Assembly: GCA_014549065.1 (NCBI GenBank) | Contig: JACDOX010000008.1 | Coordinates: 3,341,827 to 3,405,826, forward strand | Reading direction: 5' to 3' | Source: Cardinalis cardinalis | Taxonomy: Eukaryota; Chordata; Aves; Passeriformes; Cardinalidae | Length of the DNA: 64,000 nucleotides | Shown here: piece after piece, positions 1-11,454 of the stretch | Layout: each line of letters begins with the position of its first letter | Numbering within the stretch: the stretch's first letter is position 1 | The notes under the pieces: generated by a model | The model's input: only the letters and a program-made list of their open reading frames with translations | Database searches by the model: none | Told to the model about the DNA's origin: nothing | Position numbers and translations under genes: made by a program

Positions 1-2985
1 AGCCGCTGTCTCTCTGAGCCGTAACGTGTGGCCGAGTGTGACTTTCAGGGGGACAGATGAAGGACAGCGCTGCAGGACAAGCCCGTGTCTCCAGGCAAGC
101 TGTGACCCCAGTTCTTGTACAGCAGCCAGTGGGGCTCCCCAGCTGCCCTCAGCTCCTGGACACTGCCTGGTCTACATTGCCCTCATTGTCCCACTCCATA
201 GGGAATACCCCCAACCTCCAGCCCCCAGTTCTCTGCCCTGTGTAGGAGGTGCTCCAGCACAGAGATCCTTATGGAAAACCACTGACTAGACCTGAAACAT
301 GCCACCTTAATGCAAATGCTCATTAATGTCATTGTTAATGAGCTGCTGTAGCAAATACTGATATTACTGTCATTCTTCTCCTGAGCAGTCACATTGCCAT
401 CACCAAGCTGAATCATTGCTGCAAAGTGCGAAATACAACAGCTACATGGATTATGCTTGAGGACGTGACACTTGTGTGGGTGTGCTTTTCACACCTGCNG
501 ATACTTTTTGATTGTGAGTTGTTCTGTGCTAGACACACTGTCAAAGAGGAGCTATCACAGACAGAGCTGCCCCGAGAGCACAGAGGGGAAAGAGTTATTT
601 ATGAAAACCTTTTGTCAGCATGTCCCTCACTTTTACTCACAAAATAGTTACTTGCTGTCTAAATGCCCATCTTCCTTCACTCCATAACAACAAAAAGGAA
701 TTACATAAAAGAGGTTGGCTCATACAACTAGCAGGTACAATTTAATTAAATAATTTAAAGGCTGCAAGAGAAGACAATCTTTTTAACAGGAGAGGATGGA
801 AGAATTGCAGGGCTTCTTTGAAACGGAATAGGATCAAAACAACTGATATTTAACATTTGTTAAAAGTTCTAGAAATTAATATTTCTAACCCCCTCTATTA
901 CGGGAGAATATTATAATCCCAGTTTTAAAGATGGAAAAACAAAGATGATGTTGTGCTTACAAGGCCTCTTGAAGGCACATAGACATAGAACTCAGTTCCT
1001 GAAGCAAAATGTGTATCCAGACTTGTAACTATGCCTCACTATCAAGAGCTATAAATTCTGCTTTTTCTTGTAAATCTGCAAACACATGGGCATATAGTAG
1101 TGGGTTTTTTTCTATAAAGCAAAGCTTCTCATCTACACAAAATCATTTGCTGTGGCAGAGAATGCTCTATCTAACCTTCAAAATGCACAGGGTTGCAGGG
1201 TGTGCAAAACATGCATGCATTAAATTGTTCTCACTATCCTTGGCTGAGTATATTAAAAAAGGCTGTGGAAGGTCAGGTGGAAGTGGTTAGCAGGGGCTTT
1301 GAGAGTGAAGTTTCTGGATATGTGAGATTTGCCGTGCTTTACCGTGTGTTCCAGCATCCTCTCTGAGGAATGAAACAAAGATTTTAAGCTCAAGTGAAAT
1401 CAAATCCCTCAAGCAAGCTTAACTCAGCAATGTGAGAGCACAATACCAATAGCATGGGAGTGTCACCAAGAGAAAGATATAGTATCACCTGGCTTCTGTT
1501 CATACTGCACTGTTTATCTAAGAATCTCCAAAGTCTTCAGGAATGCCAATGAACTCTAAATACTCCTTGCTGCAAGACTGGGTGTTTCTGTCTGCATCTT
1601 ACTGGTGAAGAAGCAAAAGCACAGGAGGCCATGTGGCCATTGTGTAACAAGTTACATTTTGGGTGAAGCTACATCATGTAGTTTGCAGATGCCTAATTTA
1701 GACCTCATCTGACGTCTAGTTTCAGTAATACTCCCCAGGTCAAAGGCAGTCTAGGTAACACACTCCTTTTAGCTGTTTTTGCAGGATTCAACAAAAGGGG
1801 AAAGAAAATCTCCAAACTCTCTCATAATTTGAAACTGTTGAGATACAGTTTGGTTGTTTCTGCTGATGGTGAGATTTTCCAGGGTCAGGAGAGCATCAGA
1901 GCAGAAAATGAAGGCAGCCAGGAGCCTGAATGCAAGGCAACTGTCATGCTCCAGAACACACTGCCTAGACAGGCTCCTAGTGGCTAAAGTGCACCCAGAA
2001 TTCAAAACCATACTCATACCTCTTGTTAACTAGACAAAGAAATGGAACATGAGCACTTTCTGAGTATGAGTGGGCTGCACACAGAGGAGCAATTTCCATC
2101 AAAGTATTTTTATTCTGCAAGTTTTTTTGAACGTGTCAGACTGCTGTTCCAGCACCAAGTGATGACATTTGGAATTGCGGTGTGATTGGCGTAGCAAAAC
2201 CAGGAAAACAATAACATGAATAACATGAGTTTGTCACATAAGAAGGATGAATTAAATTGATTCTGTGTAGTGTTTTCATCTCAAAGTGCTTGAGAAGTTT
2301 GTTTATAAATTGATTATTTCCCTATGGCTCAAATGCAGCCACCTCTGGGCTGAAATGCAGTTGTCATCATTGTACATCCAGTGCTTAGGCTGGCTATGAA
2401 GAATCTGCTTTATTACACATCTGGTTTCATCCAGCTGTTCATAAAATGAGAACTTTGTAGCACTTCAGTCAGATTCTCAGACTGGAAGGGGCAGTTGTTA
2501 GTGTCAGAAGTCCTAAAGTCACTGAATTTTTCAAGACAAAATTCAGACAAGTTGTGCTGATATGCAACTGCAAGTAGTTACAACCAACTTCACATAGACT
2601 GTGCTCGGTGAATCCTGAGGACTGGGCAGTTGTTCTTTGTCTCTGATACTTGAATATCACAGCTACTGTCTTCAGGGGGGCAAGTTATGTTATTCTAAGT
2701 TTTTTGTGCCTTGGCTGTTACTTTACTCTTCTTCAAGACCTCCATGATTTTGATGACACCCTTGAAGGTGTCAGGGAATTGAAAGACTGCAGGAGTGAAA
2801 ATAGTATGCATTTTTGTTTCGTGTTTTTTTTGTCAAGCAAAATGTCAGTGGTTGACTGACTTCATATGTTCCACCTTGATATGTTGATATAATAGACCCC
2901 AGATCAGATCACAGCCTAATTCCACATTCTTTCGAGTAGTAACAATTTTTTTTTTGGCACTACTTCCTACTAGCTCATTGATTAA
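1..2985. other. Unique non-coding sequence
   Basis: Apart from the weak MIR-like stretch near 0.9-1.0 kb I see no gene here. The longest open frame is 93 codons (1009-1290, plus) and resembles nothing I know. Composition is AT-rich and ordinary. The only ambiguous base before 3.7 kb is at 499. Confidence 0.6.
900..1010 (-). repeat. MIR/CORE-SINE-like fossil (weak)
   Basis: The plus strand shows the order expected of a reversed MIR: a short AT-rich 'attataatccc' block, a degenerate 'cagttttaaagatgg', an A-rich stretch where 'gaaactgaggcacag' would lie, then 'acaaggcctcttgaaggcacatag' and 'gaactcag'. Divergence is high and only the order of blocks supports the call. It could be chance similarity. 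Confidence 0.4.
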
Positions 2986-3017
2986 GAGTAATAGAACTAG
3001 AGTGGTACAGGTAAATC

Positions 3018-3260
3018 TTATTCTGCTGAAGACATCTCACACTTATTCCTGCTATATTGGCAGATTTTGTTTACCTTAGCAGGTACAGGATGTGTAGTGA
3101 TAAGCTTGATATACTGTGCTGCCTGTTTAGTTGTACTACCTTGTAGTAAGATTACCTCAGGGAAGTACAAATAAGCATCAAGAGAGGTTATATAATTTTT
3201 CCTAGCCAGGATACAGTAGTCATACTTCACCCAAAGTCAGCAACAAGGCTGAGAATATTC
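3018..3260 (-). pseudogene. Integrase core fossil of the Gypsy-type element
   Basis: Integrase inserts element DNA into the host genome. The minus strand shows 'VADFG' at 3230-3244, matching the 'GxDLF' block with the first catalytic aspartate. After a stop comes 'KNYITSLDAYLYFPEV' (3153-3200), matching the '.YLLVVDY.S.FPEV' block, then 'STTKQAAQYIK' and 'THPVPAK' (about 3080-3140), matching the 'STT...I..L...F.RHGIP' segment. This stretch stays open for 70 codons. The later 'SDNGPQF' and glutamate regions are degraded or lost. Only about 150 bp separate this from the RNase H end, so the usual H2C2 zinc-binding N-terminus has largely been deleted. Confidence 0.72.
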
Positions 3261-3404
3261 TCAGTGTCAGGCTCATATACTTTCCACATGGTCTTATCAC
3301 CATCACAAGCAAAAATTTTTAAGCAAATCATCACATACAGAGTCTAGCTCTGGACTTTGCATCATTGCTTTTTCATCAAATGCTTGAGGGATTAGTTTTG
3401 AACC

Positions 3405-3710
3405 TACCAAATCCCTCCCAATCTGCAAATCATAAATTTATAACTGAAGCAAATAAATCCATGTATGCATGAGAGGGGGCTTTGCCAGGCCATTTTGGCA
3501 ATTGCAGCAAGTGGGTTATGGTCAGTTTTCTAATACAGTCTTCTCAAAAAGACAAAAAGAGAGGACAGAAAACTTTTTACATCCACGAACAAGTGCCAAA
3601 TCCTTCTTTTTTTATCAGAATGCACTGACACTCAGCTTTTGTTAGCATTCATTGCACAGAAATTAGTGATCTCCAGTTTTGACCATATAGCTGCAAGAGG
3701 ATTACGCTAG
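3405..3710 (-). pseudogene. RNase H fossil of the Gypsy-type element
   Basis: RNase H removes the RNA strand during reverse transcription. On the minus strand I can read 'VILLQ' (3691-3705), then 'GQ', 'LTKAE' (3631-3645), an 'I.KKE'-like block, 'LALVRGCKKF' (3570-3599), 'TDHNPL' (3509-3526) and a trailing 'YKFMI' near 3430-3445. These correspond in order and spacing to the Gypsy RNase H landmarks (xVLLQ..GQPV, LT.AE..Y..IEKE, LA.V.xCxKF, TDHxPL, Y.xxI.Y.PG). At least one stop and two frame changes interrupt it. This is the best-preserved part of the element. Confidence 0.8.
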
Positions 3711-3959
3711 TTCTTTTTTGGGGATGGCTCTGTCTCCTGTAGTTTGAAGATACCTCANGGCTGCATCCCCATTATCCTTCAATCTCTGGAATTGTTAAAG
3801 TTTGTAGTCAAAGTCTACTGCCAGCATTTTTGCAGCAGTGCCTCGGTGTTCTCAGGTCGTGCAGCCAGGTTACACACACATCTCCCATTCCAGCAATCCT
3901 GGTGACCACCACTTCTGCACCCAGTCTAGCTCCTCTGTAACTTTGCTGTATAGCTTGGC

Positions 3960-4560
3960 CAGGATTTTAGAGCTGTTGTGAGAAATTAACTTTTTTTCTG
4001 TCTAACCCAGTTTAAGTTTTTTTCAGGACAGATCTGAAGATCTGATTTTTACTGTGTTATTCTGTTAGTTTTTTTCTGCTGATCTTAACATTATCTGATC
4101 TGTGTAAATGCTGAAAACTTGATACATCATCAAACATCTGCTGTATTTTTGGAGAAATGTCTCTAGTTTGGTGAAGCAGTCTAAATCACTAGAATTGTGA
4201 TTCTCAATTTGCTCAAAATGCATGCTCTGTTTTTTAAGGGATTCTGCCAGACCCTGCTGACACATGAAGCATAAGGAAATATTTGGCATCAGTTACTTCC
4301 CCAGAGATTTTTCCTCTTCTAGGTAGTGGAAAATGATCTCTCTGTACACATGTATTCAATTCTTTTAGGTCTGTTCATAAGCAAGGTTCCATCTCTTTTT
4401 TTAGCATACCCATATTCTGATGGATCCTCTGTGCAGTTTATGATAATGAATATATTCACCTCCTTTTTTAGCCTCTGCTACAGGCACAGGAAACCTTGCC
4501 AGCATTGCAGATTACAGAGTAGCCCTCAAACTCTCCTTCAGTGACTTGATACTCAAGTCA
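3960..4560 (-). pseudogene. Reverse transcriptase fossil of the Gypsy-type element
   Basis: Reverse transcriptase copies element RNA into DNA. Visible on the minus strand: a linker with 'RFPVPVAEAKK' near 4480-4512, 'EDPSEYGYA' at 4403-4429 running straight into 'KKRDGT' at 4385-4402, an 'ERSFSTT'-like block after it, and 'DAKYF' at about 4276-4290, the position of the conserved 'AKYF..LD' that holds the first catalytic aspartate; that aspartate is not visible here. A short 'MFDDV' stretch at about 4120-4138 fits the helix before the YxDD active-site box, but the box itself is not intact. Several frameshifts and stops occur. The C-terminal third is barely recognisable, so the 3960 end is approximate. 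Confidence 0.75.
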
Positions 4561-4640
4561 TTGATAGCTTCCCAAAGAAAAGGGTCTTAAGAGAAGGCTA
4601 AAGAATGGCTCCCATTTCTTGTAGATCATGTTCTTTGAGG

Positions 4641-5930
4641 CTGTTGTTTACCTGTCTGGTTGAGTTTTAACCTCCTTGCAGGAATAAACCCACCACTACT
4701 AGTCTGAAGCTGTACCTGTTGCCTCTGTGACAGGGCTGGTGCTGGCACTGCAGCTGCTCCTGCCCAGTGCCCACCCTCAGGCCACTAAATGCCATGTTGG
4801 CTTTATGGAGACTGTGGGAGCGCTTCACAGCTCGGAGAGCTCAGTCAGCCCACTGTGCCCCCACACAGGGCTCAGCACCACTGCTCTTCAGGCTGGGCAT
4901 CTCCAAAGGATGACAGGACCCTGCTCCCATAGAGACTCTATCCAGCCATATGCCCAACACCCTCCAGTGCTGAGAGGGAACTCAGGGCTTCTTTGCACTG
5001 AGTTATAGGGTTAAGGACCTGCCATGGAGCTTGGATGCACAGTTCCTCTTCCAGTTCAGGGGAGGTTCAGGTCCTGGCCTATCTGCTGTTACCCAGAAAG
5101 CTCAACAAAGCCGACTTACAAAGCAGGCCAAATGCAAACAGCATTTAAAACTCCATGGCCCCTTACTAATGGGACTGTGCTGTGTCAAGTCTCAATAGCT
5201 CACACTTAACAGCCATGTCATTATGGGGTATGGGCACACAACTGCTAAGGAGAGAGCGAGGAAAAATAATAAAAAAGACAACATGCAAAAGGCTAAGGAG
5301 GCCCCTGGTTTCCTTAATGGAATTAGTCCTTCCTTTATGAATGCCAGGGTTAAATGCTATAAATGAGATTCACATACTCCCTCCCCTCAGCAAAGCAGAA
5401 AGATCTGCTAGACACATGTTCAGAGCAGAATGGGGAAGATATGACGTGACTCAAGGGCCTGGAAGGCTAAAAGGAGTAGATGAGGGAGAGCTCTGCAGCC
5501 CTTGATCTTTTTAAGATTTACTGCCTTTGCCCCTTACAAGGTTTTTTGGTTTTTTTTTTCCTGGAAAATTCTAGCTTCTAGCAATTTAAAAAAAAAAAAA
5601 AATTGGCTAGGGCAATAAACAAGATCTTTGAAGGGGGAAGGAAGCCAAGAGAAAGTCAGGCCCATTAGTCACGCAGCTGCATTTCCTGTCACAAAGGACC
5701 CCAGTTGAGTAATCACTCAAAATATGCTTGTTATTTTTTCCTATTTTATTTCAACTTTCAGCCTGCCAATATCTACTGCAAGAAAAAAATAGGCCAAGAA
5801 AAAGTCTTTTNGTTTCAGAGGGGAAAACAATGTACTATCAGACACTGATTTACATTCTTTTTCCTTTTCTCTAATTTTCATAGCCTAAAAAGCCTTCAGT
5901 GATATGAGAGAAATGTTGGTAGGGCACAAT
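4641..5930. other. Unassigned sequence flanking the Gypsy fossil
   Basis: Protease and gag of the retrotransposon should lie here on the minus strand, but I could not recognise either. The longest open frames are a 93-codon plus-strand frame (4727-5008) and a 61-codon one (5024-5209), neither recognisable. There is a 15-nt A run at 5588-5602 just after a T-rich stretch near 5541-5560. Confidence 0.5.
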
Positions 5931-5934
5931 AGGT

Positions 5935-6195
5935 CTGAGACAGTCCTGGTGTTTTCAGGGCACNTAATTTCAGCAGAAGTGTGGGTGTCAGAGTTCCTGG
6001 GCTACATTTCCAACTGCTATCATTGATTCACGGTGCGACCTTGANTGAGTCATGTATTCATTAATCTATAATTTACTATGAAACATAAAGATGATAACAG
6101 CTTTTGCATAACTGTTTTGTTGGACTTCATTAATGGTGCTTATAAGTAATGTTAGGTCCTCTGATGAAAATTCTGTACAAGTATTTGTCTAAAGA
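5935..6195 (+). repeat. MIR1_Amn-like SINE fossil, sense
   Basis: Blocks appear in MIR order. 'agagttcctgggctacatttccaactgctatc' resembles the head region. 'ggtgcgaccttgantgagtca' resembles the CORE 'gtgtgaccttgggcaagtca'. 'aaagatgataacagc' resembles 'aaaatggggataataac'. 'ctgttttgttggacttcattaatg' and 'ggtcctctgatgaaaattctgtacaagta' resemble the amniote MIR tail. MIRs are tRNA-derived SINEs mobilised by an ancient LINE and inactive in all living amniotes. Confidence 0.65.
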
Positions 6196-7910
6196 AAAAT
6201 GCAGTCAAGACTGAAAAGAAATCAACTTGTAATTTAAAGCAGAACATTGCTATTACTAGATTTTAAAAGTACTTACATAAAAAGAGGTGAAAATAGGAGC
6301 AATTCTATGAAATAGAAGGAGGAAAGTCTTGCTGACGCTGTCTTTTGAGATACTTGGAGGAAGAAAAATACAGCACAGGGGACAACCAACCCCCTTCACA
6401 GTGTTGAAAGAGATTGATTGCACCAGCTCCCCACCCCTGCCTCCAGATCCTGGATTAGAAAGCGCTGGCTGTGGTCATTCTGGTACTGATTCTAAAAGAA
6501 GTCANAGATACACGATGGAAGTAAAGCTGGAAATCCTCTGTTTTCCCAGATTGCTGATTCTTTTATCAACAAGCACAACTACAAAATACNAAACCCTGCT
6601 CTTAATGTACTCAAAAGTAATGAGTATGGTGACCAGGCCACCTATAAAGAAGGGCCATAANCGTGCTTCAGGCACATAACAGTTTGGAACTTACATTCTT
6701 GATGGGGTACCTGAGTATATGGCTCTGTGAACATGATTGCAAAGGGATTACAAATCTCTGTTTGGATTGCTGTCTAAGTAGAGGGTAGTAGATGATTGTA
6801 GTTTACACTACATAATAACATGACTTCAAATGCTACACAAAAAATGAAACTTACATTGCTTACATTTGCATGCAAGTGACTGGTAATGTCAGACAATTCT
6901 CTAATTTGCACACATTTGATCCCCCAGATGTGCAATGTTTTCAAACCACAGCTTATGAGCAGATGTGATTTACACAGCAATATAAATCACAGCTTCCTAA
7001 TGCTAGTTAAAGGGTGTAAACTCAAACAAATGTGAGATTTACACCAATTTGGTTAAAGAGAGACTTTGAAAGGCTGTTTACCTCTACATTTAAAATTAAT
7101 TCAGAATGATTATTTATGCATGTTGACACTGAATGGAAAAGTAAAAATCTTATGAGTCATAATTAAATGTGAAAAATTCCATGCTAGATTATCTTTATAA
7201 ATTATGCTCAGCCTTTGTCTTCCCTAATAGCAGGCAAGGCAAGGTGTGCTCCTCAGTGGGAACACAAGTGTGCACTCCTGGTCTGTGGTCAGAGCTGGCA
7301 CGAGGGCGTAGGGGCTGTGTGCTACTCTCACACCACATGACTTCCACTGCTGCGTGTGCCAGTCTGCTGGCTCCCCACATCATATGACACTATATGCAAT
7401 AACAATAGGCTCATGTCCTAAAACTATCTCTGCCATGAGGATAAAGGCCCTTTCCAGTGATTACTGATACCTACACAGATTTGAAATCATATACTGGTAG
7501 GTATGAATGAATGGAAATTATTTGTTTACAAGGTCAGCATAAACTTTGTACTTTTCTCTTTGTGACTGCCAGGGCATGTGATAATATTTCCTGTATCAGT
7601 ATTGTAGAGATGTATTGGTATAAATCAGAACAGTATCTAATACCTCAGATANTGTAAATAATAACCACCAATTAAATTAATTATACTGGTAAATACACAG
7701 GGTAGCAACTAATTTTGTCTTTACTTACCTGGTTATCCTAGGAATTTGTATGGCTCTATAGCCATGGNATTTGAGTATCTCCAAACCTCTGAATCTGTGA
7801 TCTCCATGCAGGTCTGATGCATATTAGTCCAATTAGCCCTGTATAGGTGTGCCACTTAAGTCCTAAGATGAATGACTGACTCANAATCATCTCAGAAGTC
7901 TATGACCTCT
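6196..7910. other. Unique non-coding sequence
   Basis: Nothing recognisable. A 116-codon plus-strand frame (6329-6679) contains three ambiguous codons and has no known relatives that I can name. Isolated Ns become frequent from about 5.8 kb onward. Confidence 0.55.
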
Positions 7911-7914
7911 TGAT

Positions 7915-8080
7915 TCACCTGCTGGCTGTGAAGAATTACTCTCCCTCTTGCATAGATGGGAAGCTGAGTCATAAAGAACTAAAGTTACATGCCCATAAAC
8001 ACGTAAATAGCAACAGAAATGNAATCAGAACTCATGATGTACAGATCCTCAGTCCCTGTCTAGTTGCATTAAGTTACTCT
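7915..8080 (-). repeat. MIR-like SINE fossil, antisense
   Basis: Plus strand reads 'ttactctccctcttgcatagatgggaagctgagtca' followed by 'aaagttacatgcccataaacacgtaaatagcaacagaa' and 'cagaactcatgatgtacagatcctcagtccctg'. This follows the reversed MIR order: 'ccattttacagatgggaaactgag', 'gttaagtgacttgcccaaggtcacacag', 'gaacccaggagtcctgactccc'. It is degraded but several consecutive blocks align. Confidence 0.62.
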
Positions 8081-8236
8081 CTCTCCTGCCTTCAGAGAAC
8101 TGATTGTATTTGGTAAAATAGCCAGCAGTTGTTGCTCTTTGCAGTGCAGTGCTTTGTGATGTGTGTGGACTTAGAAATAACTGCTTATCAGAAAGTTAAA
8201 TTAATTGGGTAACAACGCAGTTGCTTAGTGCATTGA

Positions 8237-8262
8237 CAATTGAATTTATCAATTGAATTTAT
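8237..8262. repeat. 13-bp direct tandem duplication
   Basis: The unit 'caattgaatttat' occurs twice head-to-tail (8237-8249 and 8250-8262) with no mismatch. A simple replication-slippage duplication. Confidence 0.9.
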
Positions 8263-8264
8263 CA

Positions 8265-8400
8265 GNTCTTTTGCTAAACTGCTGCATGAATTTGGGCAAT
8301 TACTTCACATGCTGCCATTTTTCTAATTGAATATAGGAATAATAACATTATGGGACATACAGGCACAAAAATCACTGTATAGTGCTGCTCTGTCTCTCAT
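8265..8400 (+). repeat. MIR-like SINE fossil, sense
   Basis: 'gctgcatgaatttgggcaattacttcacatgctgcc' parallels the CORE 'gctgtgtgaccttgggcaagtcactt..ctctgcc'. It is followed by 'attgaatataggaataataacattatgg', which parallels 'atctgtaaaatggggataataac'. The tail is not clear. Confidence 0.5.
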
Positions 8401-9534
8401 GTAAGACATTGGAATGACAAAAGAGAAGGGACACAGAGAATAGTAAGTTTTCCCATTTAGTTGAATGAAGTTTCTATGACAATGTCCAAAAATTTATTGA
8501 AACAAAAATGGTTGGTAAGAACATTTCAGTTTTAAGTTTTACCAGCAGACGTGTCATTCCAGGGCTGTTGTGCTTCTATGGAGAATATAGCCTCTGCAGC
8601 TGTGGTTCTGCACCCTTTGCCAGTCAGCACAGGATGGAGCTCTCTGGGTGTGTCTCAGGGCTGGTTTTCTTTTCCTCCAAATACAGTATAGGAGTGTGGA
8701 ATTTAGCTATGTGTAGCAGACACGTAGCTTCATTTTGACAGCAAAACTGACTATGAAAGGGTTAACCTNTCTAATGGAAACATTTCAGTAAAATTGAGGG
8801 AGGTGGAACTTAAGTCTCAAGTCTTAATAAAATGCAGGTGTTTTATTGTTAGGTTTAAAATGTCTTAAGACCCCAGCAAGCATTTGAAAACAAGGGAAAA
8901 AATGTGCTATTGAATAGGAAACTTGGAAACACAACAAGAGTAGTGCAAGGCATCTTCAGAGAATTCAGCTTTCACTGGCTAAGGTCTGCCTTAAAGTTCA
9001 CAGAGTGAAAACAAAACATAAATATTAACTGAATAGCACCTCTCACAACCTGCATCTGACTTCTGAGNTATTACACCTGGGATTAACTTTTGACATTCTC
9101 CTTTCCACGATTGTGACTTTGCTGTCTTACTGGCTCCATGCAGAGTATTTATACTCATTTTGCAACCTTTCTTCTTCTTTCTCAGTCTGTTTGGAGTGTT
9201 GATGGGGTGACAGGTAGTGTGAGCACTGCATTCACAGTGTACAGAAAGCTCTGCTAAACCATTTGCAACTGCTTTTATGTCAGGAATAGGAATTTTTTTG
9301 CGTGTTGAGGGGAACCAAACTACTTTTAAAACAAGCTAATAAAAAGAAGTTGTAAAGAAATNACCAGTCACTATTTTCTTCTCTTTCAATTCCCTCTCCT
9401 TATCACAAATAACTTGGGGGAGCATTTGTCAGTAAACTGCACTGCTTAGGTCACAGAGTAGAAGGATTGCACTGAACTTTGATCTTTAACTTCAAGTTTT
9501 TAANATATTTGGTGAATTAATGTAGATACAACTT

Positions 9535-9620
9535 TCTAAAGGGAAATGGAACCTGAAGAACCAGAGAAGCCTAAATGTACTTATGACTGCCCAAGATTAG
9601 TGCACCAATATCCCTGTGGG
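9535..9620 (-). repeat. Possible MIR-like fossil, antisense
   Basis: 'gggaaatggaacctgaagaaccagagaagcc' then 'aaatgtacttatgactgcccaagattagtg' resembles the reversed CORE 'gggaaactgaggcacagagaagttaagtgacttgcccaaggtca'. Only this core is visible. Confidence 0.42.
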
Positions 9621-11430
9621 CCTTGATTAGTGTGGGTATTTTTAGGACCTATGTGGTGAAAACAGTAACTAATTACTGTCCATACAAATTCNGCCCTGAG
9701 AGAAAATCAGGCATCGATTTTCCTGGCCTTAGCCTTGGTAATTTAGATAAGCTGTTACTACTAGAGGAGAAGGGCAGAAGTAGTCCTTGGAGTACCAGAT
9801 AGGATGGAAAACAAAAGAGTAACTTGGGTTTTGATGTGAGAGTTTCACAGCTGCAATGTAGTAGGAAACAGAGAAGCAACAGTGAAGACTGACAGGTGAG
9901 ATATAAACAGTACTAAGCAAAAAATATGTGGCATACAGAAAAGTCTAAGGCAATGAATAAAACTTAAGCTGATGGAGCAGTGGAGCTAATAAACCTGAGA
10001 ANGTGCCAGGTCTTGTTTTACGTGGAGTAGAGTGCTCAGGACAGCTTGAGTAAATAATTCAGAATACCAAACAACAAAAATCCAACCCCTCCATTATCAG
10101 AATGGAAACCTTAAAAAAGCCAGGCTGTGTGCCTTCTGTGCACCACTGCCCTGCATCCTTGCTACAGGTCACTGGCCNTCCAAACTGACAGACTGGAATA
10201 CAGGCATCAGACTGACGTGGCAGAAGTGAAGGAGGGGGAAGTGTAGCTCTTTCTTCACACAACTTTCAGAATAAACCTTTTTTACTGTCAGCCATCATCA
10301 AAATTAGGTGTATTTTTGAGAGACATTTTCTGAAGATGCAGTGGAAACAGACTACAGCTAAAGAGAGAGGCAAAGAGTAGAAATCTTCACTTAGAGTATA
10401 TCAAAAAGCCTGGTGGGATTCTTCAAGTTGGCCTGAATGTGCTCAGGATCATACCCTTGAGGAAACAAGTATTTGTCAGCATTTGTTAGCTGCTCACAAT
10501 TTTAGATCTTCCCTGGCCTTCTCATTTCCTCCTTTGCTTTGTCAGACTGCTTTCATCCCACTCCTACTCAACTTTGCAGATGCCAGTTCCTGTTTCTAAT
10601 GTCAGCAGTTCTCAATCTTCTCAGATAACCCTGTTGTTGTTTGTGCCTTGCTANGTGAGGGACACAACCCGTGCTTTCTGTTCCCTCCTAAAAAGTCACT
10701 GCTGCTGTAGCTCCAGCAAACCTAACCCAGCCCCTGCTCTGCTCAACTTCTGCCCAAATCCAGCAGGTCAGACTGCAAAAACTGGCAATGCCTCTGGTCT
10801 CTGGTCTCAGTGTGGGGAAATAACCAAAATCAGTGTTAGAAGCTTGGATTCTTTATTCTCCATCAAACTGGCCTTTATTTTTTCTTTCTACCCTTGCAAC
10901 TATTCTTGAATTTTCTGATGTATATTGTCTCTGAGAGCTGCTAAAAAGTGGTGGATGGATTTGCAATAAAATATGTACAGCTCTGCTAAAGTGGTTTTAC
11001 ATTAGTTTGCATCAACTCTGAACTAATGGTGATGTCAGTCATTGAAAAGCTCAAGACAAGTNCTTTATACTAGTACTAAATATTAGCAATAATTGTTAGT
11101 GTTAGACCTCTTAGTTATCTTTGCTGANACTGCTAACTATTCCATACCATACAAGAGAAAAAAAGATTTTTCCTCTAAACACTTAATGTGCTGTGAAATT
11201 GTGTTGTATTTGACTCAAAGAACTAACCAATAACCTTTGTATCCTGTCTCTTATTGCTTGTATTCCTCCATCTTTGCAATGCCGAAAGCTCCCCTTCCAA
11301 ATTTCATTTGCCTCNTGTATATTTATTTTAAATGCCTGTAATGGAAACAAATTTCTTCACAGGTTTCTTCTGTACATAAGAAAAATGTAGTTAACTGCTT
11401 AAAAAAGAAGCTAAGATTCCCATATAAAAT

Positions 11431-11454
11431 AATAACAATAACAATAACAATAAC
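11431..11454. repeat. (AATAAC)4 microsatellite
   Basis: Four perfect copies of AATAAC, flanked by similar AT-rich sequence (ataaaat before, tataat after). Confidence 0.95.

Larger units (their letters stand above)
2995..4640 (-). mobile_element. Decayed Ty3/Gypsy-type LTR retrotransposon (pol fossil)
   Basis: Reading the minus strand from high to low coordinates gives, in canonical Gypsy order, the N-terminal reverse transcriptase, RNase H and integrase core. The reading frame changes repeatedly and is broken by several stops, so nothing can be translated. Ty3/Gypsy elements carry RT-RNase H-integrase in this order, whereas Ty1/Copia has integrase first, and LINEs lack this integrase. No LTRs, primer-binding site, gag or protease could be identified, so the ends are approximate. 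Wording of the motifs (RT linker, the 'LLQ..G' and 'LT.AE' RNase H blocks, 'STT' in integrase) is closest to the mag-like clade as I know it, which is an inference. The element is old: no long open frame remains. Confidence 0.8.

Noticed and set aside
1560..1660. Possible antisense MIR ('cttactggtgaagaagc..aggccatgtggcc')
   Set aside because: Only one block resembles the CORE, and neither head nor tail is visible.
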